From Acinetobacter sp. B51(2017) (GTDB lineage: Bacteria > Pseudomonadota > Gammaproteobacteria > Pseudomonadales > Moraxellaceae): a stretch of DNA of 57,841 nucleotides. The notes beneath the pieces are model-generated. The model saw only the letters and a program-made list of their open reading frames with translations. It had not been told where the DNA came from and did not search any database. Both the position numbers and the translations under genes were made by a program. The DNA lies in the NCBI RefSeq assembly GCF_003711395.1, contig NZ_PJRJ01000019.1:1-57841 (forward strand). Reading direction: 5' to 3'. Below, piece by piece: positions 24,167 to 32,010 of this stretch. How positions within the stretch are numbered: the first letter of the stretch is position 1; every line of letters begins with the position of its first letter.

Positions 24167-25864
24167 CTATTTGGCTGCTACATTAACTTGAATGACATGA
24201 TCATAAATTTCTTGACTAAATTCGCCTGTCGCTTGACCTTTTGCATTACTTACAGGTAAGGAATAACGTGGCTCAAATATCACGCGATATTGTCCTGCTG
24301 TGCTTGGCTCCACTTTGACATGTAAAAAGCCATAGTGTTTACCCCCTGCTACGAGACGGGAACCCTGCCAAACTTCGTTGGCATCACCATGCGCACTCCA
24401 ATGCGTGGCTTGGGCTTGTTCAGGCAATAAGTCAAAAGGTACATAATCAGTGGTTGGGACATAGCCCGGCCCACGGAGACCATCACCTGCAATCCCCACA
24501 TCCCAATAATGCACACCATCTAAAGTGACGGTTTCGAGCAACTCATTATGTCCAGAGAAAACTGCAGTCACGCCATACTGACGCATCAGCTCATGATAAA
24601 CTCGCATCGCTAAACCAGATTGACTGTCTTGGTTATTGGCAATCCCCGCTGTACCTGAAATTAGACTATGCACACCTGTGCCGTAGGCCATATGGTGCCA
24701 TTGCACAAAAATGATTTGCCCTTTGCTACGAGCATCAGCCAATTGGCGTTCTGCCCAGCGCCATTGTTCTGAGCCCACATTAAAATCAGGAACTTGTGCT
24801 TCATGTCCATTAAGACTTAAATTGGTATCTTTAGCTGGATCGCTATCATCACCATTGGATGAATCCAGATGAATAAAGCTCACAGGACCATAGTCCACCC
24901 GATAATAACGCTCTTGATGACGCGGATCACTCGCACCATTGTCTGGCAACTCAAAATAGCTTTGCCATTTATCATAGGCACGGCGTGCTGCAGCCGCACT
25001 ATAGCCACCCTCAGAAGGATGCCAATAGTTTTCATGATTTCCTAATACAGGCAAAATTGGCGTTGATGAGGCCAATTGTCCCCACCCTCCTGCGGCATGG
25101 CGCCAGAATTCATCCCAATCCAACTGACGACCGCCTTTTTCAACCAAGTCACCTGCAATTAACCATAAACGTGGCGCTAAACTTGCGGCGTATTTTAAGG
25201 TTTGTTGATAACCTTGCGTCTGATCGACTAAATATTGACGTTGATAGGTGCTTGGGTCACTGGCAAGTTTCCAGCCACCGAGTGCAGTCGCATTGGCAGC
25301 CCATGCTACGGTTTTTTGAGTGGATTCTGGTTCAGTTTCCATATCTGCCATTACCACAAAGTTGATAGCACTTCTGCTCTGTGGCAGAGGTGCCGTCTTA
25401 AACTGTGCTACAAAAGGCTCGGCTTGATCACTACCTACCCGATACGTATATTGGGTATCTGCCTGTAAACCTGTAACCCGTATGCGATGTTGATAAGGTA
25501 ACGTCGGTGCTTGATCCTGTTCTAAATCAGCAAAGATTTTCCCAAAGTTTTTTTCGCCATGGATATACGCCACTTCTGCAGGACTATAATTTAAATCTTT
25601 CGCCATCATAGGCTGGCTTTTAAACTCGCCAACGCCATCCACAGATACTGTGACCGCTTGATCATCTTCACTCAACCACATAATCGTGATGGCATCCTCA
25701 GTTGGATTTTGTAAGTAAGGATAAACACGGTAGTGGGTTGTAGGTGCAAGTTGTTGTGGTGGCTCAACCACTGCTACAGTATTGTCATCGTCATTACACC
25801 CAACCAAAGTCGTCATCATGGCGCACATGACGCTGGTATACATCATTTTTTGGGGGAACCGCAT
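24167..25864 (-). CDS. Lipoprotein metallophosphoesterase, purple-acid-phosphatase type
   Basis: This 565-residue protein starts with a lipoprotein signal (lipobox LVGC, then NDDDN), so it is probably anchored on the outer side of the cell envelope. A fibronectin-III-like N-terminal domain is followed by a calcineurin-like metallophosphoesterase. Metal-binding blocks are FVVMADME, LIAGDLVEKGG, VLGNHENYW, IFVQWHHMAYG and VFSGHNELLE. This domain order resembles purple acid phosphatases. The start at 25864 was chosen because it gives the signal peptide and follows AAGGA. The substrate is unknown. Confidence 0.85.
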   Translation of the reverse strand: MRFPQKMMYTSVMCAMMTTLVGCNDDDNTVAVVEPPQQLAPTTHYRVYPYLQNPTEDAITIMWLSEDDQAVTVSVDGVGEFKSQPMMAKDLNYSPAEVAYIHGEKNFGKIFADLEQDQAPTLPYQHRIRVTGLQADTQYTYRVGSDQAEPFVAQFKTAPLPQSRSAINFVVMADMETEPESTQKTVAWAANATALGGWKLASDPSTYQRQYLVDQTQGYQQTLKYAASLAPRLWLIAGDLVEKGGRQLDWDEFWRHAAGGWGQLASSTPILPVLGNHENYWHPSEGGYSAAAARRAYDKWQSYFELPDNGASDPRHQERYYRVDYGPVSFIHLDSSNGDDSDPAKDTNLSLNGHEAQVPDFNVGSEQWRWAERQLADARSKGQIIFVQWHHMAYGTGVHSLISGTAGIANNQDSQSGLAMRVYHELMRQYGVTAVFSGHNELLETVTLDGVHYWDVGIAGDGLRGPGYVPTTDYVPFDLLPEQAQATHWSAHGDANEVWQGSRLVAGGKHYGFLHVKVEPSTAGQYRVIFEPRYSLPVSNAKGQATGEFSQEIYDHVIQVNVAAK

Positions 25865-26038
25865 GTAAACTTCATCCTTATACTCAATGCGCGCCACAGT
25901 AAAGCGCCCTGATGTATAACAGATGACAAGGTCATGACAATTTGGTGAAGCCGCTATAAAAACATGGTTTTACAATGCATATTGCAATCATTACACAATC
26001 TTTAATTATATATTTATACTTATTAAACCTGTGCAGCA

Positions 26039-26068
26039 CTTAGATATATCCCCGAAGATATATCTAAG
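26039..26068 (-). terminator. Perfect 12-bp stem-loop after the receptor gene
   Basis: Arms CTTAGATATATC (26039-26050) and GATATATCTAAG (26057-26068) enclose a 6-base loop. On the minus strand the loop reads TTCGGG, which can form a UUCG-type tetraloop. No T-run follows, so it could be an RNA-stabilising end rather than a classical terminator. It lies 66 bp beyond the receptor stop. Confidence 0.5.
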
Positions 26069-26133
26069 ATAAGGTTTAAAAATAGATATATTGTTTAATT
26101 TTACTTAACAATAAACTATCAAAAGATCAGTTC

Positions 26134-28251
26134 CTAAAATTGCAGGGTCGTGGCAATTTTAAACGTGCGTGGTTGGCCTAAAAATAGATAATCATCACCC
26201 ATATAGTCACCCACATCACGCCAATATTGTTTATTCAACACGTTGTCTAGCTGCATATTCACAGTCACAGGATAATCTTGCCAAGCGAAGTCATAGGCTG
26301 CACTCAGGTCAAAGACAGTATAGGATGCTGCTTTAATCGTAGCTGCCTTATTGGCAAATTTACTGGCACTATAACGTAGTTCACCAGCCACGCTTAAGCC
26401 ATCAATCTGTGCAACTTGGTAATGAGCTTGTAATACGGCACGTAAGCGAGGTACGTTTTGCATCTGCTTACCAAAGCCTTGTGCACCTTCGACCTTACTG
26501 TCTAACCATGTGCTGTTGGCATTTATGCTAAACGCAGGACTCACTTTGCCCTGCACCCCTAATTCTAGCCCGCGGCTGTTTTGTTGTCCTTCACTGACAA
26601 AACGAAAACCATCTTGTAGCGGTTTAGCATATTGATAGTCTTGGCTTAAATCAAAAATTGCAACATTCCATTCCCAATCATCAAGCAGCTGTTTAAAACC
26701 GAGTTCATATTGTTTAGATTGGCGTGGCGCCAGACTCATTAAAGCATTTTCGGCATACCACGGCGCCACAGCCCCATCACTTAAACCTTCCCGATAAGAC
26801 AGATAAGCCTGTGTATTTGGCGTAGGCTGATACATCAGCGCCAATTGCGGTAAAAAGCGCTGAAGTTGAGTATCACGTTGTGCTTGGCCATCGGCACTAT
26901 AAGCCTGTTCATCGACAGATAACCATTGCCCACCTAACACTGCTGACCATGCGGGATGCCAACGCAACTGATCTTGAATGGATAAACTATGCTGCTGACT
27001 TTTTAGTGCAGTATAATATGCGCCAAGCTCTGCATCAGCTTGCGCTAATGGCACATTCTGTTGCATGGCATTTCCTACCCCCACCCAAGCATTAATAGGT
27101 TCATGTTGCTGTTGACGTTTTTGGGTACTCTTCCAAGCAAGATGTAAACGCTGCTCAAGCCGATCACTGTTCAACTCACCCGTCAGTGCTGCACCCAGTT
27201 GTAGAGTACGTCGTGTATCATTGGGGCTCTGAAAATCATATACATCATAGTGACCAGTTTGATCAAAGTGATTGCCTAAACCTTCAATTTGACAGATCTC
27301 ACTATAACATCCCCATGGGAAGCTACTATAGTCATCAATCACCACTTGACTATAACTTGCTGTGATAGTGCTGTCCCAATTACCATGTTGCTGCTGATAT
27401 TGCAGTTGGGTACTCAAGCTGTCATTTTTTACTGGCTTAGACCATGCTTGCTGGCCTAAGGCGCGTTCCCATTCGATCCCTTGTGGTAAATTCCCATTAA
27501 AGAGTTGATAGCCCGCCACTGAATATTGGCTTTGGCGTTGCCATTCTGCATCAATTTCAAGCTTTTGCTGTGGATTAAACTGATAATCTAGCGCCAAGGC
27601 AGCAAAATAACGTTCACCATCAGCAGCTTTTATATAAGGTTTTAATTTTTCTGTGGCAAGGTTAAAGCGATAACCTAAATCTTGGCTGGTACTAAAACCG
27701 CCTACATCCACGTGCGCCCCAATTTGCCCATATTTATTGACATGCATAGACACGCTGCGTACATCTTCAGGCCGTTTAGTGACATAGTTCACCACACCAC
27801 CTGGAGTCGCCATTGGACTATATAAGCTTGCTACGCCTTTAAGCACTTCCACGCGCTGCTTATTTTCAAGCGCAATATTCTGTTCCCCGCGTACAGTTTG
27901 TCCATTAAGTAAATACCCATTGGCACTATCTAAGGCAAAACCGCGTGATACGATATTGCCATAATAGCCAATTGGCATATAACCCTCACCTAAACTGGCA
28001 TCTTGGCTTGCTAAATCACTGAGGTTTTGTAAGCCCTGCGCAGCAATCTGCTTGGCATCAATGCTGTTTACGCTGTGGGCAATCTCAAGTACGCTTTGCC
28101 CAAAGGGATCAAGTTGTATTTGGGCAAAGGGCTGCGCTTGCATCACTAAAGTATCTAATTGTTGCACTTCGGCCCAAGCATTGCTACTACAGATCAAAAC
28201 AATAGCACTAGCTAAAGGGGTCGCTATGAGATGTGGAGAGAACGTCATCAA
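26134..28251 (-). CDS. TonB-dependent siderophore receptor
   Basis: This 705-residue outer-membrane receptor has a signal peptide ending near NAWA-EVQ and a TonB-box-like LDTLVM just after it. A plug domain follows (ASLGEGYMPIGYYGNIVSRGF, RVEVLKGVASLYSPMATPGGVVNYVTKRP). A beta barrel ends in the expected aromatic residue (TFKIATTLQF). The plug and barrel resemble ferric siderophore receptors of the FhuA/FpvA group. Nothing identifies the ligand. No convincing Fur box was seen in the short upstream region. Confidence 0.9.
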   Translation of the reverse strand: MMTFSPHLIATPLASAIVLICSSNAWAEVQQLDTLVMQAQPFAQIQLDPFGQSVLEIAHSVNSIDAKQIAAQGLQNLSDLASQDASLGEGYMPIGYYGNIVSRGFALDSANGYLLNGQTVRGEQNIALENKQRVEVLKGVASLYSPMATPGGVVNYVTKRPEDVRSVSMHVNKYGQIGAHVDVGGFSTSQDLGYRFNLATEKLKPYIKAADGERYFAALALDYQFNPQQKLEIDAEWQRQSQYSVAGYQLFNGNLPQGIEWERALGQQAWSKPVKNDSLSTQLQYQQQHGNWDSTITASYSQVVIDDYSSFPWGCYSEICQIEGLGNHFDQTGHYDVYDFQSPNDTRRTLQLGAALTGELNSDRLEQRLHLAWKSTQKRQQQHEPINAWVGVGNAMQQNVPLAQADAELGAYYTALKSQQHSLSIQDQLRWHPAWSAVLGGQWLSVDEQAYSADGQAQRDTQLQRFLPQLALMYQPTPNTQAYLSYREGLSDGAVAPWYAENALMSLAPRQSKQYELGFKQLLDDWEWNVAIFDLSQDYQYAKPLQDGFRFVSEGQQNSRGLELGVQGKVSPAFSINANSTWLDSKVEGAQGFGKQMQNVPRLRAVLQAHYQVAQIDGLSVAGELRYSASKFANKAATIKAASYTVFDLSAAYDFAWQDYPVTVNMQLDNVLNKQYWRDVGDYMGDDYLFLGQPRTFKIATTLQF

Positions 28252-28343
28252 AATATTATACGGTCAATTGCGTTGAGCGCATCATAGTCGCAAGTTTAAG
28301 CAAAGTTAATGATTTTTTAACAATTTTATTTTAGGCATAAAAA

Positions 28344-28363
28344 AGCCCAGCAAATGCTAGGCT
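28344..28363. terminator. Terminator between receptor promoter region and Q-rich gene
   Basis: A 9-bp stem with one mismatch (AGCCCAGCA and TGCTAGGCT) is flanked by A- and T-runs in both directions. It best serves the glutamine-rich gene that ends at 28379 on the minus strand. Confidence 0.8.
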
Positions 28364-28378
28364 CTTTTTTAGCGCAGC

Positions 28379-28693
28379 TTAACCTTGTTGGTCACGGTTA
28401 GGCTGTTTTTGTTGCATATTGTGCTGATCTTTTTGACCATTTTGTTGTTGCGGCTGTTGCTGTTGCTGATCATGTTGATTTTGCTGCTGTTTCCACTGAT
28501 CTTGCTGTTGTGGTTGCTGCTGTTGTTGATCGTTTTGATCTTGTTGCGGTAAGCGCGGATTCTGTTGCTGTTGCTGATCACGCTGCTGTTGTTGTTGCTG
28601 TTGGTCATTTTGATGCTGTTGACCGTTTTGTTGCTGCTGTTGCGCACGTTGGTTCTGGTTGCGTTGATTCTGGTCGTTTTGATTCTGATTCAT
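28379..28693 (-). CDS. Glutamine-rich low-complexity protein
   Basis: This 104-residue protein is more than half glutamine (57 Q by count) with 14 asparagines and scattered D, R, K and P. It has no hydrophobic segment, and is probably intrinsically disordered and prion-like in composition. The start at 28693 has an AAGGATGGA site upstream. The function is not recognisable. A second short Q-rich gene occurs at 56806-56982 with the same layout (AGGAAG-type site, terminator close behind). The terminator and ribosome binding site support a real gene. Confidence 0.65.
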   Translation of the reverse strand: MNQNQNDQNQRNQNQRAQQQQQNGQQHQNDQQQQQQQRDQQQQQNPRLPQQDQNDQQQQQPQQQDQWKQQQNQHDQQQQQPQQQNGQKDQHNMQQKQPNRDQQG

Positions 28694-29024
28694 GATTGAT
28701 TCCATCCTTATTAAATTAAATAACATTAAAGATGACAACATGCTGTTGCGTCTAAAACGATCGGCATTCATTGATCATGTCGATAGGCATCACTGTTACA
28801 TGCTTTTGCGCCTAAGCCAATTGAGAAGCTGTATCATTTTAATGCAACGTGAGTAAATCAGCCTTAACTGTCTGATATGGGCAGATTTGACTTACGCTTT
28901 TTACTTGATGGTCTATTTTTTTCACACAAGCCTACATAAGCTGCACAAAGCAACTAAGGTCATATAGCTAGAAAACCGTTTTACTTAAAGTCCTTATAGC
29001 AATGATAAACAATAGGAATAATAC
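28694..29024. other. Divergent promoter gap of about 330 bp
   Basis: This lies between the Q-rich gene and the lipocalin gene. No additional ORF or clear RNA element was found. It should contain promoters for both genes, but no confident operator was recognised. Confidence 0.4.
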
Positions 29025-29519
29025 ATGTCAGAGATCCAAACCGTTAACCATTTTGATTTAACTCGCTATTTAGGTACGTGGTATGAAATTGCTCGCCTAC
29101 CGATGAAACATCAACCAGAAGACAGTACCGATATTTCTGCCGTTTATTCACTGAATGATGATGGCAAAGTTCGTGTGCAAAATCGCTGTCTAGATGGCCA
29201 AGGTGAACTGGATGAATCCATTGGTGAAGCGACTGTGGTTGATGCTGAACACGGCAAACTAGAAGTGAGTTTTTTACCTGAAGGTTTACGCTGGATTCCA
29301 TTTACCAAGGGCGACTATTGGGTACTCAAAATTGATGAGGACTACAGCACCGCTTTAGTGGGCGAACCTAATCAAAAATACTTATGGTTATTACATCGCG
29401 ATGTAGATTTAGATCCAAGTATCAAACAACAATATTTGGCTTATGCGGAAAGTTTAGGCTATGACCTGACTGATTTGATCCACACTGTACATACTGGGCG
29501 CAAAACCCCACAGCTTTAA
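29025..29519 (+). CDS. blc: Bacterial lipocalin without signal peptide
   Basis: This 164-residue lipocalin has the family signature YLGTWYEIARLP near the N-terminus. Later blocks are also typical of Blc: GEATVVD, LEVSFLPEG, GDYWVLKIDEDYSTALVGEPN and KYLWLLHRD. E. coli Blc is an outer-membrane lipoprotein, but this one begins directly at the domain with no signal peptide or lipobox. An AGGAA ribosome binding site supports that start, so it is probably cytoplasmic. A terminator follows at once. Confidence 0.92.
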   Translation: MSEIQTVNHFDLTRYLGTWYEIARLPMKHQPEDSTDISAVYSLNDDGKVRVQNRCLDGQGELDESIGEATVVDAEHGKLEVSFLPEGLRWIPFTKGDYWVLKIDEDYSTALVGEPNQKYLWLLHRDVDLDPSIKQQYLAYAESLGYDLTDLIHTVHTGRKTPQL

Positions 29520-29527
29520 ACCGCTGA

Positions 29528-29552
29528 AGCCCTCTGATGTAGAGGGCTTTTT
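29528..29552 (+). terminator. Terminator after blc
   Basis: An 8-bp perfect stem (AGCCCTCT and AGAGGGCT) with a 5-base loop is followed by seven T. The T-run merges into the ribosome binding site (AGGAG) of the next gene, so read-through would serve that gene. Confidence 0.85.
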
Positions 29553-29570
29553 TTATAGGAGTATTATCAT

Positions 29571-30440
29571 ATGAGTCAGCACTATCCAACTTCTCCACCT
29601 GCACAACATCAAGCTCATCAACCTGGGCAACAAGATTCTATGCAACCGCAACCTGAAATAATTAAGCCAAATTATCAAGGCAGTCAAAAACTACAGGGCA
29701 AAGTCGCCTTAATTAGCGGTGGTGATAGTGGTATTGGGCGCTCTATTGCCCTGTTATTTGCTCGTGAAGGCGCAGATATTGCCATTGTTTATTTAGACGA
29801 AGATCAAGATGCGAAAGCAACACAACAACTCGTTGCAGCTGAAGGTCAAAAATGTATGACTTTGGCAGCAGATCTTACTGACCCTAAACAGGCACAACAT
29901 GCCATTGCCCAAACCATACAAGCCTTTGGCAAACTGAATATTTTAATTAACAATGCAGCCGTGCAATATCCGCAAGACAAGTTAGAAGATATTAGCCCTG
30001 AACAACTACAACATACTTTTCAAACCAATATATTTTCGATGTACTATTTAACTCAAGCTGCCCTACCGCATCTACATGCAGGTGACAGTATTATTAATAC
30101 AAGCAGTATTACCAGCTATCGGGGACATGATCAATTGATCGATTATGCAAGTACTAAAGGTGCCATTACCAGTTTTACCCGTAGTTTAGCAACTCATTTA
30201 CTCAAACAAGGTCGTGGTATTCGCGTAAATGCTGTTGCACCAGGCCCAATCTGGACACCGCTCATCCCGAGTAGCTTTGATGCCAAAACAGTGGCAGACT
30301 TTGGCAAAGACAGTCCCATGGGCAGGATGGGGCAACCCAGTGAAGTTGCCCCAGCGTATTTATTTCTTGCTTCAGATGCAGCCAGTTATATTGCTGGACA
30401 AGTCATTCATGTCAATGGCGGTGAGATTTTAAACACCTAA
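29571..30440 (+). CDS. Short-chain dehydrogenase, YghA/GSP39-like
   Basis: This 289-residue NAD(P)-dependent reductase has a hydrophilic extension of about 40 residues rich in P and Q. The Rossmann motif ISGGDSGIGRSIA follows, then INNAAVQYP, a catalytic Ser in NTSSIT, Tyr/Lys in YASTKGAI and the C-terminal HVNGGEILNT. The extension plus GGDSGIGR is typical of the YghA/general-stress-protein-39 subgroup. The substrate is unknown. It lies downstream of blc and may be co-transcribed by read-through; both are stress-type genes. Confidence 0.88.
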   Translation: MSQHYPTSPPAQHQAHQPGQQDSMQPQPEIIKPNYQGSQKLQGKVALISGGDSGIGRSIALLFAREGADIAIVYLDEDQDAKATQQLVAAEGQKCMTLAADLTDPKQAQHAIAQTIQAFGKLNILINNAAVQYPQDKLEDISPEQLQHTFQTNIFSMYYLTQAALPHLHAGDSIINTSSITSYRGHDQLIDYASTKGAITSFTRSLATHLLKQGRGIRVNAVAPGPIWTPLIPSSFDAKTVADFGKDSPMGRMGQPSEVAPAYLFLASDAASYIAGQVIHVNGGEILNT

Positions 30441-30465
30441 ACAGATTTTAGACCAGCTCGTAGTG

Positions 30466-31203
30466 TTATTGAATACTATAACCACCATCAATGACGTATT
30501 GTGATCCTGTGACGAAACTCGCTTCTTTGGACAGTAAGAAATAGACCAAATTTGCGACTTCCTCACTACTGCCTAAGCGCTGAATGGGATGTTTCGCCGC
30601 CAGTGCTTGACGATCTAAGTGCGCAATTAACGGTGTTTCAATGTAGCCTGGATGAATCGAGTTAACGCGAATATTGTATTCGGCACCATCTAAAGCCGCG
30701 GCTTTGGTTAAGCCTGTCACGGCGTGTTTGGTCGCCACATAGGCTGCGCGATGTGCTGTAGCAATTAAGCCCAACATGGATGAAGTATTAACGATCGAAC
30801 CGCCTCGCCCTTGCTGTTTCATCAATTGGATCTGATATTTTAGGCAGTAAAAGATACTATTTAAATTGACATCAAGCACCTGCTGCCAAACGTCGAGTTC
30901 TAACTCATCAATACTGGCGGCGGGTGAGGTCATGCCTGCATTATTAAAAGCACAGTCCAGACCTTGCCCAGATGAGCCAATTTGTGCCACGACATCAGCA
31001 ACAAATGTGGCATCACTGACATCACCGACATAAATCTTTACTTTGCTTTGGGTGGCTAATTCTGCTTCTAGCTGTGCTAAAGCTGTCGCGTTTAAATCCA
31101 GCAAATGCAAAATATAACCCTGTCCTGCCAACTTTTCTGCCACTGCTTTACCAATCCCAGAGGCAGCACCTGTAATCATAGCGACTTGTGTATGTTGAAT
31201 CAT
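30466..31203 (-). CDS. Short-chain alcohol dehydrogenase (1)
   Basis: This 245-residue SDR has a cofactor motif MITGAASGIGKAVA, NNAGMTSP, catalytic Ser in VNTSSMLG, Tyr/Lys in YVATKHAV and C-terminal YVIDGGYSIQ. It resembles cyclopentanol/cyclohexanol-type dehydrogenases, though SDR substrate cannot be read reliably. It is the last gene of the minus-strand cluster, 14 bp after the second SDR. In a Baeyer-Villiger pathway such an enzyme would oxidise the starting alcohol to the ketone. Confidence 0.85.
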   Translation of the reverse strand: MIQHTQVAMITGAASGIGKAVAEKLAGQGYILHLLDLNATALAQLEAELATQSKVKIYVGDVSDATFVADVVAQIGSSGQGLDCAFNNAGMTSPAASIDELELDVWQQVLDVNLNSIFYCLKYQIQLMKQQGRGGSIVNTSSMLGLIATAHRAAYVATKHAVTGLTKAAALDGAEYNIRVNSIHPGYIETPLIAHLDRQALAAKHPIQRLGSSEEVANLVYFLLSKEASFVTGSQYVIDGGYSIQ

Positions 31204-31217
31204 GTGTATGCTCTATT

Positions 31218-31943
31218 TTAGTGACGATATAGACCGCCATTGACATGAATATTTTCACCCGTCATAAACGAGGCACTTTGGCTACATAAAAATAAAATCA
31301 CATCGGCAATTTCACGTGGCTGACCCAAACGCTGCAATGGCGTGGCTTGAGTCATGGCAAGGCGTTTTTCCGCCGTCATGCCTTGCATCATTCGAGTATC
31401 AATTAAACCGGGAGATACGGTATTCACGCGCGTTTTAGGCGCGAGCTCTATGGCTAAACTTTTACTTAAAGCCACCACACCACCCTTGGCTGTCGCATAG
31501 GCCGTATGCGCAATACTACCTTGATGACCTGCGATAGAAGCAAGATTGACGATTGCGCTGTCTTGTGTCAAAGCATCTTTAAAACGATGAATTAAATAAT
31601 AGTTGGCATTTAGATTAAGATTTATTTGCTGATTCCATGTCTGCATATCTAAATCATCCAGCTCAATATGCTGGTAGACGCCTGCAGCATGTATCAAAAA
31701 ATCAATCTGTGGAAATTGTTTTAAAATCTGCTCATAAACCTGTTCCACTTGTTGTGGTTGGGCAATATCCGCTTGAAAATAGACGCTACGGCTTTTTAAG
31801 CTGTCTAGAAATTGCTGATCTGGCGCCACCACATCAATTAAAATCATTTGCACGGCGTAATCATCAAAGGCTTGAATGGTGGCACGTCCAATACCACCTA
31901 AAGCCCCAGTCATTAACACAGTTTTATGGTGTAGTCCTTTCAT
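31218..31943 (-). CDS. Short-chain dehydrogenase (2)
   Basis: This 241-residue SDR shows VLMTGALGGIGRATI, IHAAGVYQH, catalytic Ser in NLASIAGHQGS, Tyr/Lys in YATAKGGV and a C-terminal IHVNGGLYRH. The sequence differs clearly from its neighbour, so the two are not a recent duplication. A role in the same alcohol/ketone pathway is inferred from adjacency. A terminator stands between this gene and the transporter upstream, so the two SDR genes may need read-through or their own promoter. Confidence 0.85.
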   Translation of the reverse strand: MKGLHHKTVLMTGALGGIGRATIQAFDDYAVQMILIDVVAPDQQFLDSLKSRSVYFQADIAQPQQVEQVYEQILKQFPQIDFLIHAAGVYQHIELDDLDMQTWNQQINLNLNANYYLIHRFKDALTQDSAIVNLASIAGHQGSIAHTAYATAKGGVVALSKSLAIELAPKTRVNTVSPGLIDTRMMQGMTAEKRLAMTQATPLQRLGQPREIADVILFLCSQSASFMTGENIHVNGGLYRH

Positions 31944-31970
31944 AGTGACCTGTTATTGTTATATGTTTAA

Positions 31971-32000
31971 AAAACTGCCCAGCGCTGATCGCATGGGCAG
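31971..32000 (-). terminator. Terminator after the MHS transporter gene
   Basis: Arms CTGCCCA (31975-31981) and TGGGCAG (31994-32000) enclose a 12-base loop, with a run of T on the minus strand beyond the stem. It lies directly after the transporter stop and splits the catabolic cluster into a six-gene and a two-gene part. Confidence 0.75.
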
Positions 32001-32010
32001 CAGTCATCGA

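Noticed and set aside
28252..28343. Fur box upstream of the TonB-dependent receptor
   Set aside because: Only a loose AT-rich match (GTTAATGATTTTTTAAC) is present and it does not reach the quality of the boxes near the ent and PepSY genes.
28369..28647. Alternative N/S-rich frame in the Q-rich region
   Set aside because: It arises from reading the CAA/CAG tracts in another frame. It lacks a ribosome binding site, whereas the Q frame has one.
28379..28693. Short tandem-like CAG/CTG-rich repeats suggestive of a CRISPR or satellite array
   Set aside because: The repetition is codon-level glutamine coding without constant repeat length or unique spacers, and it translates as one continuous Q-rich protein.
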